Shown here piece by piece: positions 43,766 through 53,361 of a DNA stretch of 64,000 nucleotides. A program made the position numbers and the translations under genes. The DNA comes from Pseudovibrio exalbescens DSM 16456. GTDB taxonomy: Bacteria; Pseudomonadota; Alphaproteobacteria; Rhizobiales; Stappiaceae. The notes below the pieces were generated by a model. That model had not been told where the DNA came from, did no database searches, and was given only the letters and a program-made list of their open reading frames with translations. The DNA lies in contig NZ_KE383918.1 of assembly GCF_000422785.1 (NCBI RefSeq), positions 279,748 through 343,747 of the forward strand, read 5' to 3'. The number at the start of each line of letters is the position of its first letter. Positions within the stretch are counted from its first letter, which is position 1.

Positions 43766-45391
43766 ATGCTGGGTCTGATGCAGGACTGGCCGCTGCTTTG
43801 TACGAAGCTTCTTGATCATGCGGCACTGAATTATCCAAACCGTGAACTGGTGACACGCGCTGTTGAGGGAGATATCACTCGAATAAACTATGCGCAGCTG
43901 CGTCTGCGCTCCCTGCAGCTTGCCAAACGGTTGGAACAGGACGGCGTGAAGTTGGGAGATCGCGTCGCTACTCTGGCCTGGAACACCAGTCGCCATATCG
44001 AAGCTTGGTATGGTTTGATGGGGATTGGTGCTGTCTATCACACGGTGAACCCGCGGCTCTTTCCTGACCAGATTGCTTGGATCATCAATCATGCTGAAGA
44101 CCGCATGATTTTTGTAGACCTCACCTTTGTGCCGATAGTCGAAGCCATCTGGCCTAAACTGGAGACTGTCGAGAAGGTCATTGTTCTGACCGATGACGCA
44201 CACCTGCCGGAAACGGATCTGCCTGCTGTCGCTTATGAAACATATCTCGGTGAAGCGGACAGCGACTTCAAGTGGCAAGAGTTTGATGAAAACACAGCTG
44301 CGGGCCTTTGTTACACGTCAGGCACAACCGGCAATCCGAAAGGTGTCCTTTACTCGCATCGCTCCAATGTCTTGCATGCCATGGTAGCCAGTGTGCCTGA
44401 CATGATGGGCATCGGAAGTCGGGACAAGATCATGCCTGTCGTTCCAATGTTCCATGCAAACGGCTGGGCGCTCCCCTTTATTGCTGCCCTGACCGGCGCC
44501 GGCATGGTCATGCCAGGTTCACGCATGGACGGGGAAGCGATTTGGGAACTGCTGGACGGCGAGAAGGTCACATTCACTGCGGCTGTGCCTACTGTCTGGT
44601 TGATGCTGCTTCAGTATCTGGAGCAAACCGGCAAGGAACTACCTTATCTGGAGCGTGTCGTGATTGGCGGGGCAGCATGTCCACGGTCCATCATGGAAGC
44701 TTTCGAAAAGAAGTATGATGTGCATGTCATGCATGCGTGGGGCATGACGGAGCTGAGCCCACTTGGAACCATCTGTTCCATCAAGCCCGAACTGACACAT
44801 CTTGAAGGCGACGCCCGGCTGGATCTTCAGGAAAAGCAGGGCCATGCCCCGTTCGGCGTGGAAATGAAGGTAACCGACGATGAGGGCAAGACCCTGCCAT
44901 GGGACGGCAAGACCTTCGGCAAGTTGATGGTTCGTGGGCCTTCCATTTCCAAATCGTATTTCAAGGGCGATGGCGGTAACCCGTTGGACGAGGATGGATA
45001 CTTCGATACGGGCGATGTCGCTCACATTGATCCCCATGGCTATATGCAAATCACGGATCGCTCCAAGGACGTGATCAAATCTGGAGGGGAGTGGATCTCC
45101 TCGATTGATCTTGAGAATCTGGCAGTTGGTCACCCTCAAGTAGCTGAAGCGGCTGTGATTGGTGTGCACCATCCCAAGTGGGATGAGCGGCCTCTACTGG
45201 TGATTGTCCCCAAACAGGGAGAAGAAATCGCCAAAGACAGCATTTTTTCATTTATGGAAGGTAAGATCGCCAAATGGTGGATGCCGGACGACATCGTCTT
45301 TGTAGATGAACTGCCGCATACTGCTACGGGTAAGATCAAGAAGACTGCACTGCGGGATCAGTTCAGACAGTACGAACTCCCGACGGTGTAG
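43766..45391 (+). CDS. Medium/long-chain acyl-CoA ligase (DmdB/AlkK-like)
   Basis: Adenylate-forming enzyme activating a carboxylic acid to its CoA thioester. 541 residues from ATG 43766 with GGGGGG four bases upstream. ATP-binding YTSGTTGNPKGVLYSHRSN, AWGMTELSPLGT, DTGDVAHIDPHGYMQITDRSKDVIKSGG region and C-terminal PHTATGKIKKTALRD (catalytic Lys). Start MLGLMQDWPLL and length fit the group containing AlkK and 3-methylmercaptopropionate-CoA ligase DmdB. True substrate not known. Confidence 0.9.
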   Translation: MLGLMQDWPLLCTKLLDHAALNYPNRELVTRAVEGDITRINYAQLRLRSLQLAKRLEQDGVKLGDRVATLAWNTSRHIEAWYGLMGIGAVYHTVNPRLFPDQIAWIINHAEDRMIFVDLTFVPIVEAIWPKLETVEKVIVLTDDAHLPETDLPAVAYETYLGEADSDFKWQEFDENTAAGLCYTSGTTGNPKGVLYSHRSNVLHAMVASVPDMMGIGSRDKIMPVVPMFHANGWALPFIAALTGAGMVMPGSRMDGEAIWELLDGEKVTFTAAVPTVWLMLLQYLEQTGKELPYLERVVIGGAACPRSIMEAFEKKYDVHVMHAWGMTELSPLGTICSIKPELTHLEGDARLDLQEKQGHAPFGVEMKVTDDEGKTLPWDGKTFGKLMVRGPSISKSYFKGDGGNPLDEDGYFDTGDVAHIDPHGYMQITDRSKDVIKSGGEWISSIDLENLAVGHPQVAEAAVIGVHHPKWDERPLLVIVPKQGEEIAKDSIFSFMEGKIAKWWMPDDIVFVDELPHTATGKIKKTALRDQFRQYELPTV

Positions 45392-45451
45392 TATCGATTT
45401 TCAGGGCAAGAGCCGGATGGGCTGGCTCTTGCCGGAAAACGGGAGACAGAG

Positions 45452-46354
45452 TTGGTGATCGTCAGCCGCCTGCCACTGCGACATTCGAAATCAGCATGGC
45501 GAAGTCGTCAGTTGGGTGCTGTATCCATACCCACCCTGGTGGTGGCAGTTCTGGCGCACCGGATGGATTTGATTACTGCCAACACGTTGGTCGTTGCCAT
45601 GGCTGTTGGCAGTGCAGTTGCATTGCTGGCCATTCTTTTGGCCGGTTACGCGATTGTTGATCTGTGGCGTGAGGGCGGTAAGGGATTTTCAAATGCCTTC
45701 ATGGGAATGATCTACGCTGCGATTGCCCTTATACCTCTGAGCTTGGTTGTCATCGGCTCGCAGCAACACCCTCCCATCAACGACATTTCCACTGACATGG
45801 TCACGCCACCAGCGCTGACTGTCGGGGCGACAGCGTCGGAGCGGTTCTCACCTGAGCACCAGGACCTGCAAAAGGCAGGGTATCCTGACATTGTGCCGCG
45901 TCGCTTTCGCATCGCGCCCCATGAGCTTCATCAGGCCTCCCTTTTGGCGGTGCAGAGACTGGGCTGGGAGCTCGTGACGAGCCAGCCGCCCGATCTGGCA
46001 GATGAACCGTCCTACCTCTTGGCCGAGGTCACGACCCCCGTTTTGGCGTTCAAGGATGATCTGGCGGTTCGCATTCAGCCGGATCGTGTCGGGGCTTTGA
46101 TGGATGTGAGATCCGCTTCACGGGTCGGAAGCCAGGATCTTGGCGCCAATGCACGTCATATCAGGGATTTTTTCGAGCAATTGGATAGTGTCTTGCTGGA
46201 AACCTATGGTGTCACAACGCCCAGTTTCGAAGTGGAAGGGCCGATTTCCGATAGCAATCCACTTCCAGAATGGCAGGGCGACAAGAATTTGCTTAATGAC
46301 GCGCCGACTTCCGAGTTGTTCCCCGTGCCAGACCTCAAGCCTAGTTTGAACTGA
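45452..46354 (+). CDS. Membrane protein with DUF1499 domain
   Basis: 300 residues. Hydrophobic segments at ~24-37, 41-66 and 83-102 form a membrane part; the C-terminal half, PDIVPRRFRIAPHELHQASLLAVQRLGWELV..FKDDLAVRIQPDRVGALMDVRSASRVGSQDLGANARHIRDF, matches the DUF1499 domain (the piece SxSRVGxxDxGxNxxRI/H is its hallmark). TTG 45452 or GTG 45455 both fit GGAG. Function unknown. A terminator follows directly. Confidence 0.85.
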   Translation: MVIVSRLPLRHSKSAWRSRQLGAVSIPTLVVAVLAHRMDLITANTLVVAMAVGSAVALLAILLAGYAIVDLWREGGKGFSNAFMGMIYAAIALIPLSLVVIGSQQHPPINDISTDMVTPPALTVGATASERFSPEHQDLQKAGYPDIVPRRFRIAPHELHQASLLAVQRLGWELVTSQPPDLADEPSYLLAEVTTPVLAFKDDLAVRIQPDRVGALMDVRSASRVGSQDLGANARHIRDFFEQLDSVLLETYGVTTPSFEVEGPISDSNPLPEWQGDKNLLNDAPTSELFPVPDLKPSLN

Positions 46355-46382
46355 AAAAAGGCCGCGGATTTGCGGCCTTTTC
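46355..46382. terminator. Terminator between DUF1499 and MalY-like genes
   Basis: AAAAAGGCCGC - GGATTT - GCGGCCTTTT, stem of about 10 bp with A and T flanks, usable in both directions for these convergent genes. Confidence 0.85.
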
Positions 46383-46409
46383 GCTTGTGTCGCTGCATCT
46401 GCACCCTTG

Positions 46410-47618
46410 TCAGGAAAAGCTCGTCTGTTGGCTGCGCAGGTCAGCAAACTCTTGTTCAAGACGGGCGATTGCATTTTCGACAACTGACTTTGGACAGGCC
46501 AGATTGAACCGCAGGAACAGTTCGCCGCCCTTTCCGAATGCAGCGCCATGGTTCGTGGCAATGCCTGCGTTTTTTTCCATGCGCTCCACCAGTGTCTTGA
46601 AAGGGAGGTCCACCTCGGACATATCAACCCATGACAGATAGGTGCTTGGCATGCGCATGACACGTGCACCGGGCAGCGCGGCTTCCAGTCCCTCGGCTAA
46701 CAGTGCCTCATTGTGCTTCAGATACGCCAACAGCGCTTCAAGCCAAACCTCGCCATGGTTGTAAGCCGCCGTGGTGGCCAATATGCCGAGCCGGTTGGGG
46801 CCCAGCCCGCACGCGGAAACCTGCGCCACGTAACGCCGGCGGATGTCTGCATTGGAAATGATTGCAGCTGCGGTCATGAATCCGGCGAGGTTGAAGGTCT
46901 TGGAGGCGGCAGCAAAGGTAATTGTGTTGGCGGCGATTTCTTCAGAAAGTGTGGCCGTTGCAACATGACGGTGACCATCGAACACCAGATCATGGTGCAC
47001 TTCATCCGAGACAATCAGAATGCCGCGCTCCACGCAAAAGGTGCAGAGGCGGCGAAGTTCGTCCGCGGTCCACACGCGCCCGCCTGGGTTGTGCGGTGAA
47101 CACAAAAGCATGACCTTGGTACGCTCATCAACCAGATCGGCGAGGCCGTCAAAGTCAATCTGATAGACGCCATCACGCTGGACCAGTTCGCTCTCGATCA
47201 GTCGCCTGTTGTTGGCAGCAATCGCTCGGCCAAAGGCATGGTACACCGGCGAGAATACCAAAACGCCATCCCCTGGTTCAGAAAACGCTTGTATGGCAAG
47301 GGAATAGCCTGGAACCACGCCGGGAACGGTGGTGATCCAGCTTGGCTCCACCTTAAAGTCATGACGGCGTTCCATCCACGAAACGATGGATGCCTTGTAA
47401 TCGGTGTCGTCACCAAAATACCCGTTGATGCCATGCTTGGCATTGGCAAGCAGCATGTCGTTGACGGCTTCGGGGGGACGGAAGTCCATATCTGCAACCC
47501 ACATAGGGATGCCGGTGTCCGGTGAGACGCCATAGCGGGCTTCCATCGAGTCCCATTTCAGGGAATTGGTATTGCGTCGGTCTATGATCTGGTCGAAATC
47601 AATTGTCATGGATATCAT
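46410..47618 (-). CDS. MalY/PatB-family PLP enzyme (cystathionine beta-lyase-like)
   Basis: 402 residues, fold type I aminotransferase. N-terminal DRRNTNSLKWDSM and IPMWVADMDFRPPEAV are MalY/PatB hallmarks; LLCSPHNPGGRVW, VSDEVHHDLVF and the PLP lysine in FAAASKTFNLAG complete the site. These enzymes cleave C-S bonds of cystathionine or cysteine. Two in-frame ATGs lie close (47618, 47609) with no clear RBS. Single minus-strand gene. Confidence 0.9.
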   Translation of the reverse strand: MISMTIDFDQIIDRRNTNSLKWDSMEARYGVSPDTGIPMWVADMDFRPPEAVNDMLLANAKHGINGYFGDDTDYKASIVSWMERRHDFKVEPSWITTVPGVVPGYSLAIQAFSEPGDGVLVFSPVYHAFGRAIAANNRRLIESELVQRDGVYQIDFDGLADLVDERTKVMLLCSPHNPGGRVWTADELRRLCTFCVERGILIVSDEVHHDLVFDGHRHVATATLSEEIAANTITFAAASKTFNLAGFMTAAAIISNADIRRRYVAQVSACGLGPNRLGILATTAAYNHGEVWLEALLAYLKHNEALLAEGLEAALPGARVMRMPSTYLSWVDMSEVDLPFKTLVERMEKNAGIATNHGAAFGKGGELFLRFNLACPKSVVENAIARLEQEFADLRSQQTSFS

Positions 47619-47721
47619 CGCGTTAGGTCTCAAGGAGACGCAACGCTAAAAGCTGGCGCTCGGTTTTCCAAGCCCTTTCCGACAAGGGCAGGTGCCCGAA
47701 GCGTCAAATGGCCTTGAGAAT

Positions 47722-48633
47722 TTACGCAGTCAGACGGTAGCTCGCCTCAAGAGACACCGGCCCGCTTGTGGCCACAACACCGCGCGAACTCAGGTCTTCC
47801 AGGTGCGCCAGCACGTTCAGTGCAGCCGCGCCGTGCAGCTTTTTGTCCACATCTGCGTAAATGTTTGCCACCATCTGCGGGATGTGGGTATCGCCGGCAC
47901 GCAGTCGCCCGATCACAGCCGTTTCCCGGCTTTGACGATGGGCTTTCAGACCTTCCAGATACCTGTGGGCATCGCGCAGTTCTCCCCCATGCGCCGGAAA
48001 GTAATGCCCCTCGGCCCGTTCCAGCAGCCGATCAATGGAAGCCATGTAGTGCCCCATGGATCCGTCGGGCGGAGCTACCACACTGGTCGACCATGCCATC
48101 ACGTGATCTGCAGGAAACAGCAGGCCTTGCTCAGGGAGCGCAAAGCTGAGATGGTTGATTGTGTGGCCCGGCGTGGCAACCACCTCGATCAAGAGCCCGT
48201 CAATCTCCAACTGATCGCTATCCAACAGCTCCTGATCCGGTTCATACGCATGATCAGCGCTGGCTTCCATCGGATTTTCCGGCATATCGCGGAAAGCCTC
48301 GGCGCGGGAATGAGGGGCACAGCCATAGATCGGTGCCTGTGTTTCCGCCTGTAGCCTGCGGGATAACGGTGAATGATCAATATGGGTGTGGCTGATCAGG
48401 ATCGCACTGACCTTGCGATCGCCGATGGCGTCCATAATGGTAGCCAGATGTCGGTTATCCTCCGGCCCCGGGTCGAGAACGGCGACCTCCTCCTCCCCAA
48501 TCAGAAATGTATTGGTGCCATGAAAGGTGAGGGGACTTGGATTTTGGCAGGTGATCCGCTGAATCTTGGGTGCGACCGTAACCGCGCTGCCATAACGTGG
48601 GTCAAAATCGCGATTGAAACGCAGCTGAGCCAT
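47722..48633 (-). CDS. MBL-fold metallohydrolase (LACTB2-like)
   Basis: 303 residues. Metal motif SHTHIDHSPLSR (HxHxDH), further ligands in TPGHTINHLSF, PADHVMAWSTSVV and the late FPAHGGELRDA; C-terminal helical domain as in LACTB2-type enzymes (ribonuclease or thioesterase-like). ATG 48633 has GGAG seven bases upstream. Substrate unassigned. 88 bp ahead of the MalY-like gene on the same strand. Confidence 0.85.
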   Translation of the reverse strand: MAQLRFNRDFDPRYGSAVTVAPKIQRITCQNPSPLTFHGTNTFLIGEEEVAVLDPGPEDNRHLATIMDAIGDRKVSAILISHTHIDHSPLSRRLQAETQAPIYGCAPHSRAEAFRDMPENPMEASADHAYEPDQELLDSDQLEIDGLLIEVVATPGHTINHLSFALPEQGLLFPADHVMAWSTSVVAPPDGSMGHYMASIDRLLERAEGHYFPAHGGELRDAHRYLEGLKAHRQSRETAVIGRLRAGDTHIPQMVANIYADVDKKLHGAAALNVLAHLEDLSSRGVVATSGPVSLEASYRLTA

Positions 48634-49322
48634 GCGAGTTCTCCAGAAAAACTGACGCCTTGTAACAGCGGCAAACACATGCGCGCAACTAGTCGTTGGT
48701 TTGCGTTAGTTGCGTATTTTCTGCGTTCGTGAACGCACCGAGCCGCAAAATCATACCGCGCTGCGAAACTCCAGAGCGCAGATCGAAAGAGCAGTCGGTC
48801 GCACTCTGCTTTCGACAGGGCTTTGGTCGCCAGGCGAAGCTGACGCCATGCGGTGGGTTTGAAACGACCAACCACCGCGAAAAGTTATCCCCGTGCTTTG
48901 AAGGGCTGTCATTGTGAGATCACCAACGCCAATCAGGAGGTGCGTGTGTTGAGATTACCTGTCCCTTCGTTGAGGTCGGATCTGTGCAAGGTCCATGAAC
49001 CAAGGTGCATCGCCGCCCGAAGGCTGCAACACTGCTGAGGAGTTTTGCTGGCTATGCATTTCCTCCAGATTTTGTTTATATATCTGATCACAAGCAGCGC
49101 CAATCGGCACTTCTTGGGCCCGCGCCATTATTATCCATGAAAATTCGGTGGCTAACGCCGAGTGTGGGCCGCAACCGGGAGAAATCAGGGTCAAAAGAGC
49201 TGAGAATATCTTGCGTCACGTCGCGAGATTGTCATGCAGGCTCTGCTAAGATTCGAAAATTGCTCCGTGGGTTGTTGTGGTCAGCCTGCGCCTGAGGGAA
49301 TGAAAAGAACAATTGGTCGTAA
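48634..49322. other. Intergenic region upstream of phoR
   Basis: About 690 bp without a gene I can support. A 7-bp stem GCGGTGG/CCACCGC occurs near 48850-48878; other open frames are short and compositionally unlike coding sequence. Should contain the promoters of both the MBL gene and phoR; no PHO-box-like repeat was found close to phoR. Confidence 0.4.
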
Positions 49323-50684
49323 ATGTCCGAAGAGTATTCAGAGTCTCCTAAAATCGCCAGTGAACCACTCGGCATTCGCTTGAACCGACAAACCGTCTAT
49401 CGCAAGACGATTGATGTGCGTTGGGTTCTAATGGCGCTTGCCGCCGTGCTTGGCTTGTTCAAGCTTGCCTACGGTGTGCCGTTATGGGCGGCTGTCTCGG
49501 GATTTGCTCTGATCTTCATTCTGATTATCGGCGGCGGGATGAAAAGCCGGACGGTTGTCAAACCGCCCAGTGGCATGTCGCGGCGCGCTGCAGAAGAGAT
49601 CGTGGACCGAGGCATGAAGTCTGCGGTGAATGCACTGCCGAATCCATGCTTCGTTGTGGATGACCGTGGTACAACCCGCTATGTGAACCTAGCCGCACAA
49701 AAGCGGTTCGGCATGATCGCTGTTGGTGACCCCTTGTCCTTCCGGATTCGTGCGCCGTCCCTTCTGGAGGCACTGGACCGAGTGAGTGAAGGTGGGCCCT
49801 CAGAAATCATCGAGTGGTCTGAAAAGGTTCCCATGGAACTGTGGCTGGAGGCTCATATTGCCCCGCTTTGGGCGGTTTCCGGCAAGCGGCCAGAAGGGGC
49901 CGACCGCACACGACCGGGCCTTATTCTGGTTGTTATTCGTGATCTGACAGAAACCCGGCGGCTCGAACGCATGCGTGCGGACTTCGTCGCCAATGCGAGC
50001 CACGAACTGCGCACGCCTTTGTCTTCTCTCACCGGCTTCATTGAAACACTGCAAGGCCCAGCGAAGGATGATGCAAGGGCACGCGACCGTTTCCTTGGCA
50101 TCATGCTGGATCAGGCTGAGCGGATGCGCCGTCTTATCGATGATTTGTTGTCGCTGTCGCGAATTGAGCTGAAGGTGCATGTGCAGCCAGAAACAATTCT
50201 GGACCTGCGGGATATCATTCGTCACTCCGCGGACGCGCTTGCTCCCGTGGCGCGCGAGCAAAAAGCCACAGTAAACGTTGACCTGCCAAATGAGCCGGTA
50301 GAAGTGCGCGGGGAACGAGATGAACTCGTTCAGGTGGTCGACAATCTGGTAGAGAATGCCCTGAAGTACGGTGGCAGCGGTGAGCGGGTTGACGTTTCCA
50401 TGGTAAAGGACAGCCACTATCAGGAAACGCCGCATTGGGTCTTGTCGGTGCGCGACTACGGTCCGGGAATCGAGCCAGAGCATCTGCCCAGATTGACGGA
50501 GCGTTTCTACCGCGCTGACACCGAAACGAGCCGCCAGATGAAGGGGACAGGGCTAGGCCTGGCTATCGTCAAACACATCTTGACCCGGCACCGCGCCCGT
50601 CTGGAAATTGAGAGTGAGCCGGGGCAGGGTGCGTGCTTCAAAGTGTTAATTCCAGCGGCACAAAAACACCTAACCGATTTGTAG
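49323..50684 (+). CDS. phoR: Phosphate regulon sensor histidine kinase PhoR
   Basis: 453 residues. Two membrane helices (about 34-70), a PAS-like segment NALPNPCFVVDDRGTTRYVN, dimerisation box FVANASHELRTPLSSLTGF with the phosphoacceptor His at 227, and a kinase domain with VVDNLVENALKYG (N box), VRDYGPGIEPEH (G1) and GTGLGLAIVKHIL (G2). Phosphorylates PhoB; its position just before pstSCAB-phoU-phoB settles the assignment. 162 bp before pstS. Confidence 0.95.
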   Translation: MSEEYSESPKIASEPLGIRLNRQTVYRKTIDVRWVLMALAAVLGLFKLAYGVPLWAAVSGFALIFILIIGGGMKSRTVVKPPSGMSRRAAEEIVDRGMKSAVNALPNPCFVVDDRGTTRYVNLAAQKRFGMIAVGDPLSFRIRAPSLLEALDRVSEGGPSEIIEWSEKVPMELWLEAHIAPLWAVSGKRPEGADRTRPGLILVVIRDLTETRRLERMRADFVANASHELRTPLSSLTGFIETLQGPAKDDARARDRFLGIMLDQAERMRRLIDDLLSLSRIELKVHVQPETILDLRDIIRHSADALAPVAREQKATVNVDLPNEPVEVRGERDELVQVVDNLVENALKYGGSGERVDVSMVKDSHYQETPHWVLSVRDYGPGIEPEHLPRLTERFYRADTETSRQMKGTGLGLAIVKHILTRHRARLEIESEPGQGACFKVLIPAAQKHLTDL

Positions 50685-50709
50685 GAGGAGAAATACGGCT
50701 TTAATTTCA

Positions 50710-50747
50710 ATGACATGAAATGTCATTAAACTGAAATGAAACCTTCA
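50710..50747 (+). promoter_or_regulatory. PHO-box-like region upstream of pstS
   Basis: Half-sites TGTCA (50721), TGAAA (50732) and CTTCA (50743) on an 11-bp period, overlapped by a perfect palindrome ATGACAT-GAA-ATGTCAT (50710-50726). About 100 bp before the pstS start. PhoB binding is inferred from period, half-site and context. Confidence 0.6.
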
Positions 50748-50846
50748 TATAAACATCACCCGTGACGAGTAGGTTACCGATGACTCGCAGGGATGGCCGC
50801 GGGTTTTTTATTCAGTTTACAACCTAGACTCCCAAGGAGACTTAAG

Positions 50847-51866
50847 GTGAAAATTAAAGCATTCGCAGGCGTTGCAGCGCTCGCTCTTGCTGGAACCATT
50901 GCAGCAGGTTCCGCACAGGCTCGTGATCAGATCCAGATCGTTGGTTCGTCGACCGTATTTCCGTTCGCTACAGCTGTTGCTGAGCAGTTCGGCCAGAAGA
51001 CCGACTACAAAACTCCGGTTGTTGAATCCACGGGTTCCGGTGGCGGCATCAAGCTGTTCTGTGAAGGCGTCGGTGAAAATACCCCTGACATTACCAATGC
51101 TTCTCGTCGCATGAAGGAGAAGGAACTGGTGACCTGTCAGGAAGCTGGTGTAACACCGGTTGAAGTCACCATCGGTTTCGACGGCATCGTCATGGCGAAC
51201 TCCGTACAGGGCCCAGACATGGATCTGACCCTCGACCAGATCTTCCTGGCGCTGGCCAAGCAGGTACCGGTTGACGGCAAGCTCGTCGCGAACCCATACC
51301 AGAACTGGTCCGACATTGATCCGTCTCTGCCAGCAGAGAAGATCGAAGTTCTCGGCCCACCACCAACATCCGGTACTCGTGACGCGTTTGAAGAACTGGC
51401 TATGGAAGCTGGTTGTGAAGCCGTACCGGGCGCAGCAGAAGCTGGCCTTGAAGGCGACATCTGCACCGAAATCCGCGAAGACGGCGCTTACGTTGAAGCT
51501 GGCGAAAACGACAACCTGATCGTTCAGAAGCTGGCTGCCAACCCGGCTGCTTTCGGCATCTTCGGTTTCTCCTTCCTCGATCAGAACGCTGACAAGGTTA
51601 AGGGTGCCGACATTGCCGGTATCGCGCCAACTTTCGACGCTATCGCTGATGGTTCCTACCCAGTGTCTCGTTCCTTGTACTTCTACATCAAGAAAGAGCA
51701 CGTTGGTGTGATCCCAGGTATCGAAGAGTACCTGGCTGAGTTCACCAATGAAGACACCTGGGATGACATGGGTTACCTCACCGACAAGGGTCTGATCCCG
51801 CTGGCAGCTGACAAGCGTGAAGCAGTTGCTTCTTCCGCTAAGGAAATGACCCCGCTGCAGTTCTAA
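50847..51866 (+). CDS. pstS: Phosphate-binding periplasmic protein PstS
   Basis: 339 residues from GTG 50847 with AAGGAG seven bases upstream; signal peptide MKIKAFAGVAALALAGTIAAG-like cleaved near AQA. IQIVGSSTVFPFATAVAEQF and ESTGSGGGIKLFCEGVGENTPDITNASRR are the phosphate-site signatures (T-G-S-G-G and S-R). Unusually, the acidic middle segment GAAEAGLEGDICTEI carries a Cys that may pair with CEAV. Terminator after the gene limits read-through into pstC, as expected for the abundant binding protein. Confidence 0.96.
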   Translation: MKIKAFAGVAALALAGTIAAGSAQARDQIQIVGSSTVFPFATAVAEQFGQKTDYKTPVVESTGSGGGIKLFCEGVGENTPDITNASRRMKEKELVTCQEAGVTPVEVTIGFDGIVMANSVQGPDMDLTLDQIFLALAKQVPVDGKLVANPYQNWSDIDPSLPAEKIEVLGPPPTSGTRDAFEELAMEAGCEAVPGAAEAGLEGDICTEIREDGAYVEAGENDNLIVQKLAANPAAFGIFGFSFLDQNADKVKGADIAGIAPTFDAIADGSYPVSRSLYFYIKKEHVGVIPGIEEYLAEFTNEDTWDDMGYLTDKGLIPLAADKREAVASSAKEMTPLQF

Positions 51867-51884
51867 TCAGCCTTAATGATAAGA

Positions 51885-51913
51885 CCGGCCCGGATTTTTT
51901 CGGGCCGGTTCTG
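51885..51913 (+). terminator. Attenuating terminator between pstS and pstC
   Basis: ACCGGCCCG and CGGGCCGGT, 9-bp stem with an 8-base loop, followed by TCTGTTT. It probably gives pstS more transcript than pstCAB. Confidence 0.75.
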
Positions 51914-51972
51914 TTTAGCAAGTGATCCGGCTAAATATGTGTACCGACCTCCTGTCAAAGGGCCAGATTTAA

Positions 51973-53361
51973 ATGTTCTGGACTTATTTTCTAATTCTCA
52001 TCGCGACTTTTGTTCTGGCGACCTTCTATGGCCGATCGCGCGCTTTGCAAGTCTCGAATGCTCAAGCTGTCAAGCTTCATTCCCGCCCTGGATACCATGG
52101 CGGATTTCTTGCAATTGTCACGGTGATCCCGGCCCTGCTGTTATTGCTTGCTTGGGTTATCGTCGCCCCGAACATCCTCAATAATATTGTCATTAGCGAG
52201 AGCGCCGACTATCTGTCCGGTCTCAGTAAACCAGAGGTGGAAGCATTCTTGCGCGATGCGCGCGCTATTGCCTTTGGGGGGATCGTGGGCTTTACGGATG
52301 CGGGCAAGGAGCACGCCGCAGAGCTTTTTGCCAGCCTCAGTCGGACGAGCAACATTCTTATCGGCGTTGCGCTGGCTGCGCTTGTTGCAGCCGGGTTTGT
52401 TTTCGGCTCCCGCGCTATCGTCCCTTCCATGCGTGCCCGCCATTTCGTGGAACGCTCGGTCATGGTGGCCCTGATTGTTTGTTCTGCGGTCGCCATTTTT
52501 ACGACGGTCGGTATCGTGTTGTCTCTCATCTTTGAGAGCCTGCGCTTTTTCCAACAGGTGCCTGTACTGGACTTCGTGTTCGGAACCCACTGGAGCCCAC
52601 AGAGTGCTTTCATTGGGGCCGGTGCGGAACAGACGGGAACAAACCCCGAAGTGTTCGGTGCGATCCCACTTCTCGTGGGCACCATGTTGATCACCTTCAT
52701 CGCAATCATGGTGGCAGCGCCGATTGGGTTGCTTTCCGCTATCTACCTTTCCGACTATGCCACCAAGACGGTTCGATCCGTCGCCAAGCCGGTGCTTGAA
52801 ATTCTGGCGGGTATCCCAACGGTGGTTTACGGCTTTTTCGCCGCGCTGGTTGTGGCTCCGTTCATTCGGGGGTGGGGCGAAAGCATCGGGCTCTCGGTGT
52901 CCTCTGAATCCGCACTGGCTGCCGGTGTCGTCATGGGCATCATGATCATTCCATTTGTGTCGTCACTTTCCGACGATGTGATCAATGCTGTGCCTCAGTC
53001 CTTGCGTGATGGGTCCGCCGGTTTGGGCGCGACCAAGTCTGAAACCATCCGCCGGGTGGTTCTGCCCGCAGCCTTGCCGGGCATTGTATCGGCACTGATC
53101 CTCGCCATTTCCCGCGCCATTGGTGAAACGATGATCGTGGTAATGGCAGCCGGACTTGCCGCCAACATGACCATCAACCCGTTGGAAGCAGTAACCACCG
53201 TAACCGTGCAGATCGTGACGCTACTGGTGGGTGACCAGGAATTTGATAGTGCCAAAACGCTGGCTGCGTTTGCACTGGGCCTGCTTTTGTTCTGCATCAC
53301 GCTGGCACTGAACGTGTTCGCCCTGCGTGTCGTCAAGAAGTACAGGGAACAGTATGACTAG
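51973..53361 (+). CDS. pstC: Phosphate ABC transporter permease PstC (long form)
   Basis: 462 residues, longer than the ~320 of E. coli because of an N-terminal extension with extra membrane helices (about residues 3-18, 47-70 and 125-147) and a periplasmic stretch. The permease core starts near residue 160 and holds GAIPLLVGTMLITFIAIMVAAPIGLLSAIYLSDY, PTVVYGFFAAL and LVVLPAALPGIVSALILAISRAIGETM-type EAA loop (SLRDGSAGLGATKSET). Overlaps pstA by 8 bp. Confidence 0.94.
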   Translation: MFWTYFLILIATFVLATFYGRSRALQVSNAQAVKLHSRPGYHGGFLAIVTVIPALLLLLAWVIVAPNILNNIVISESADYLSGLSKPEVEAFLRDARAIAFGGIVGFTDAGKEHAAELFASLSRTSNILIGVALAALVAAGFVFGSRAIVPSMRARHFVERSVMVALIVCSAVAIFTTVGIVLSLIFESLRFFQQVPVLDFVFGTHWSPQSAFIGAGAEQTGTNPEVFGAIPLLVGTMLITFIAIMVAAPIGLLSAIYLSDYATKTVRSVAKPVLEILAGIPTVVYGFFAALVVAPFIRGWGESIGLSVSSESALAAGVVMGIMIIPFVSSLSDDVINAVPQSLRDGSAGLGATKSETIRRVVLPAALPGIVSALILAISRAIGETMIVVMAAGLAANMTINPLEAVTTVTVQIVTLLVGDQEFDSAKTLAAFALGLLLFCITLALNVFALRVVKKYREQYD

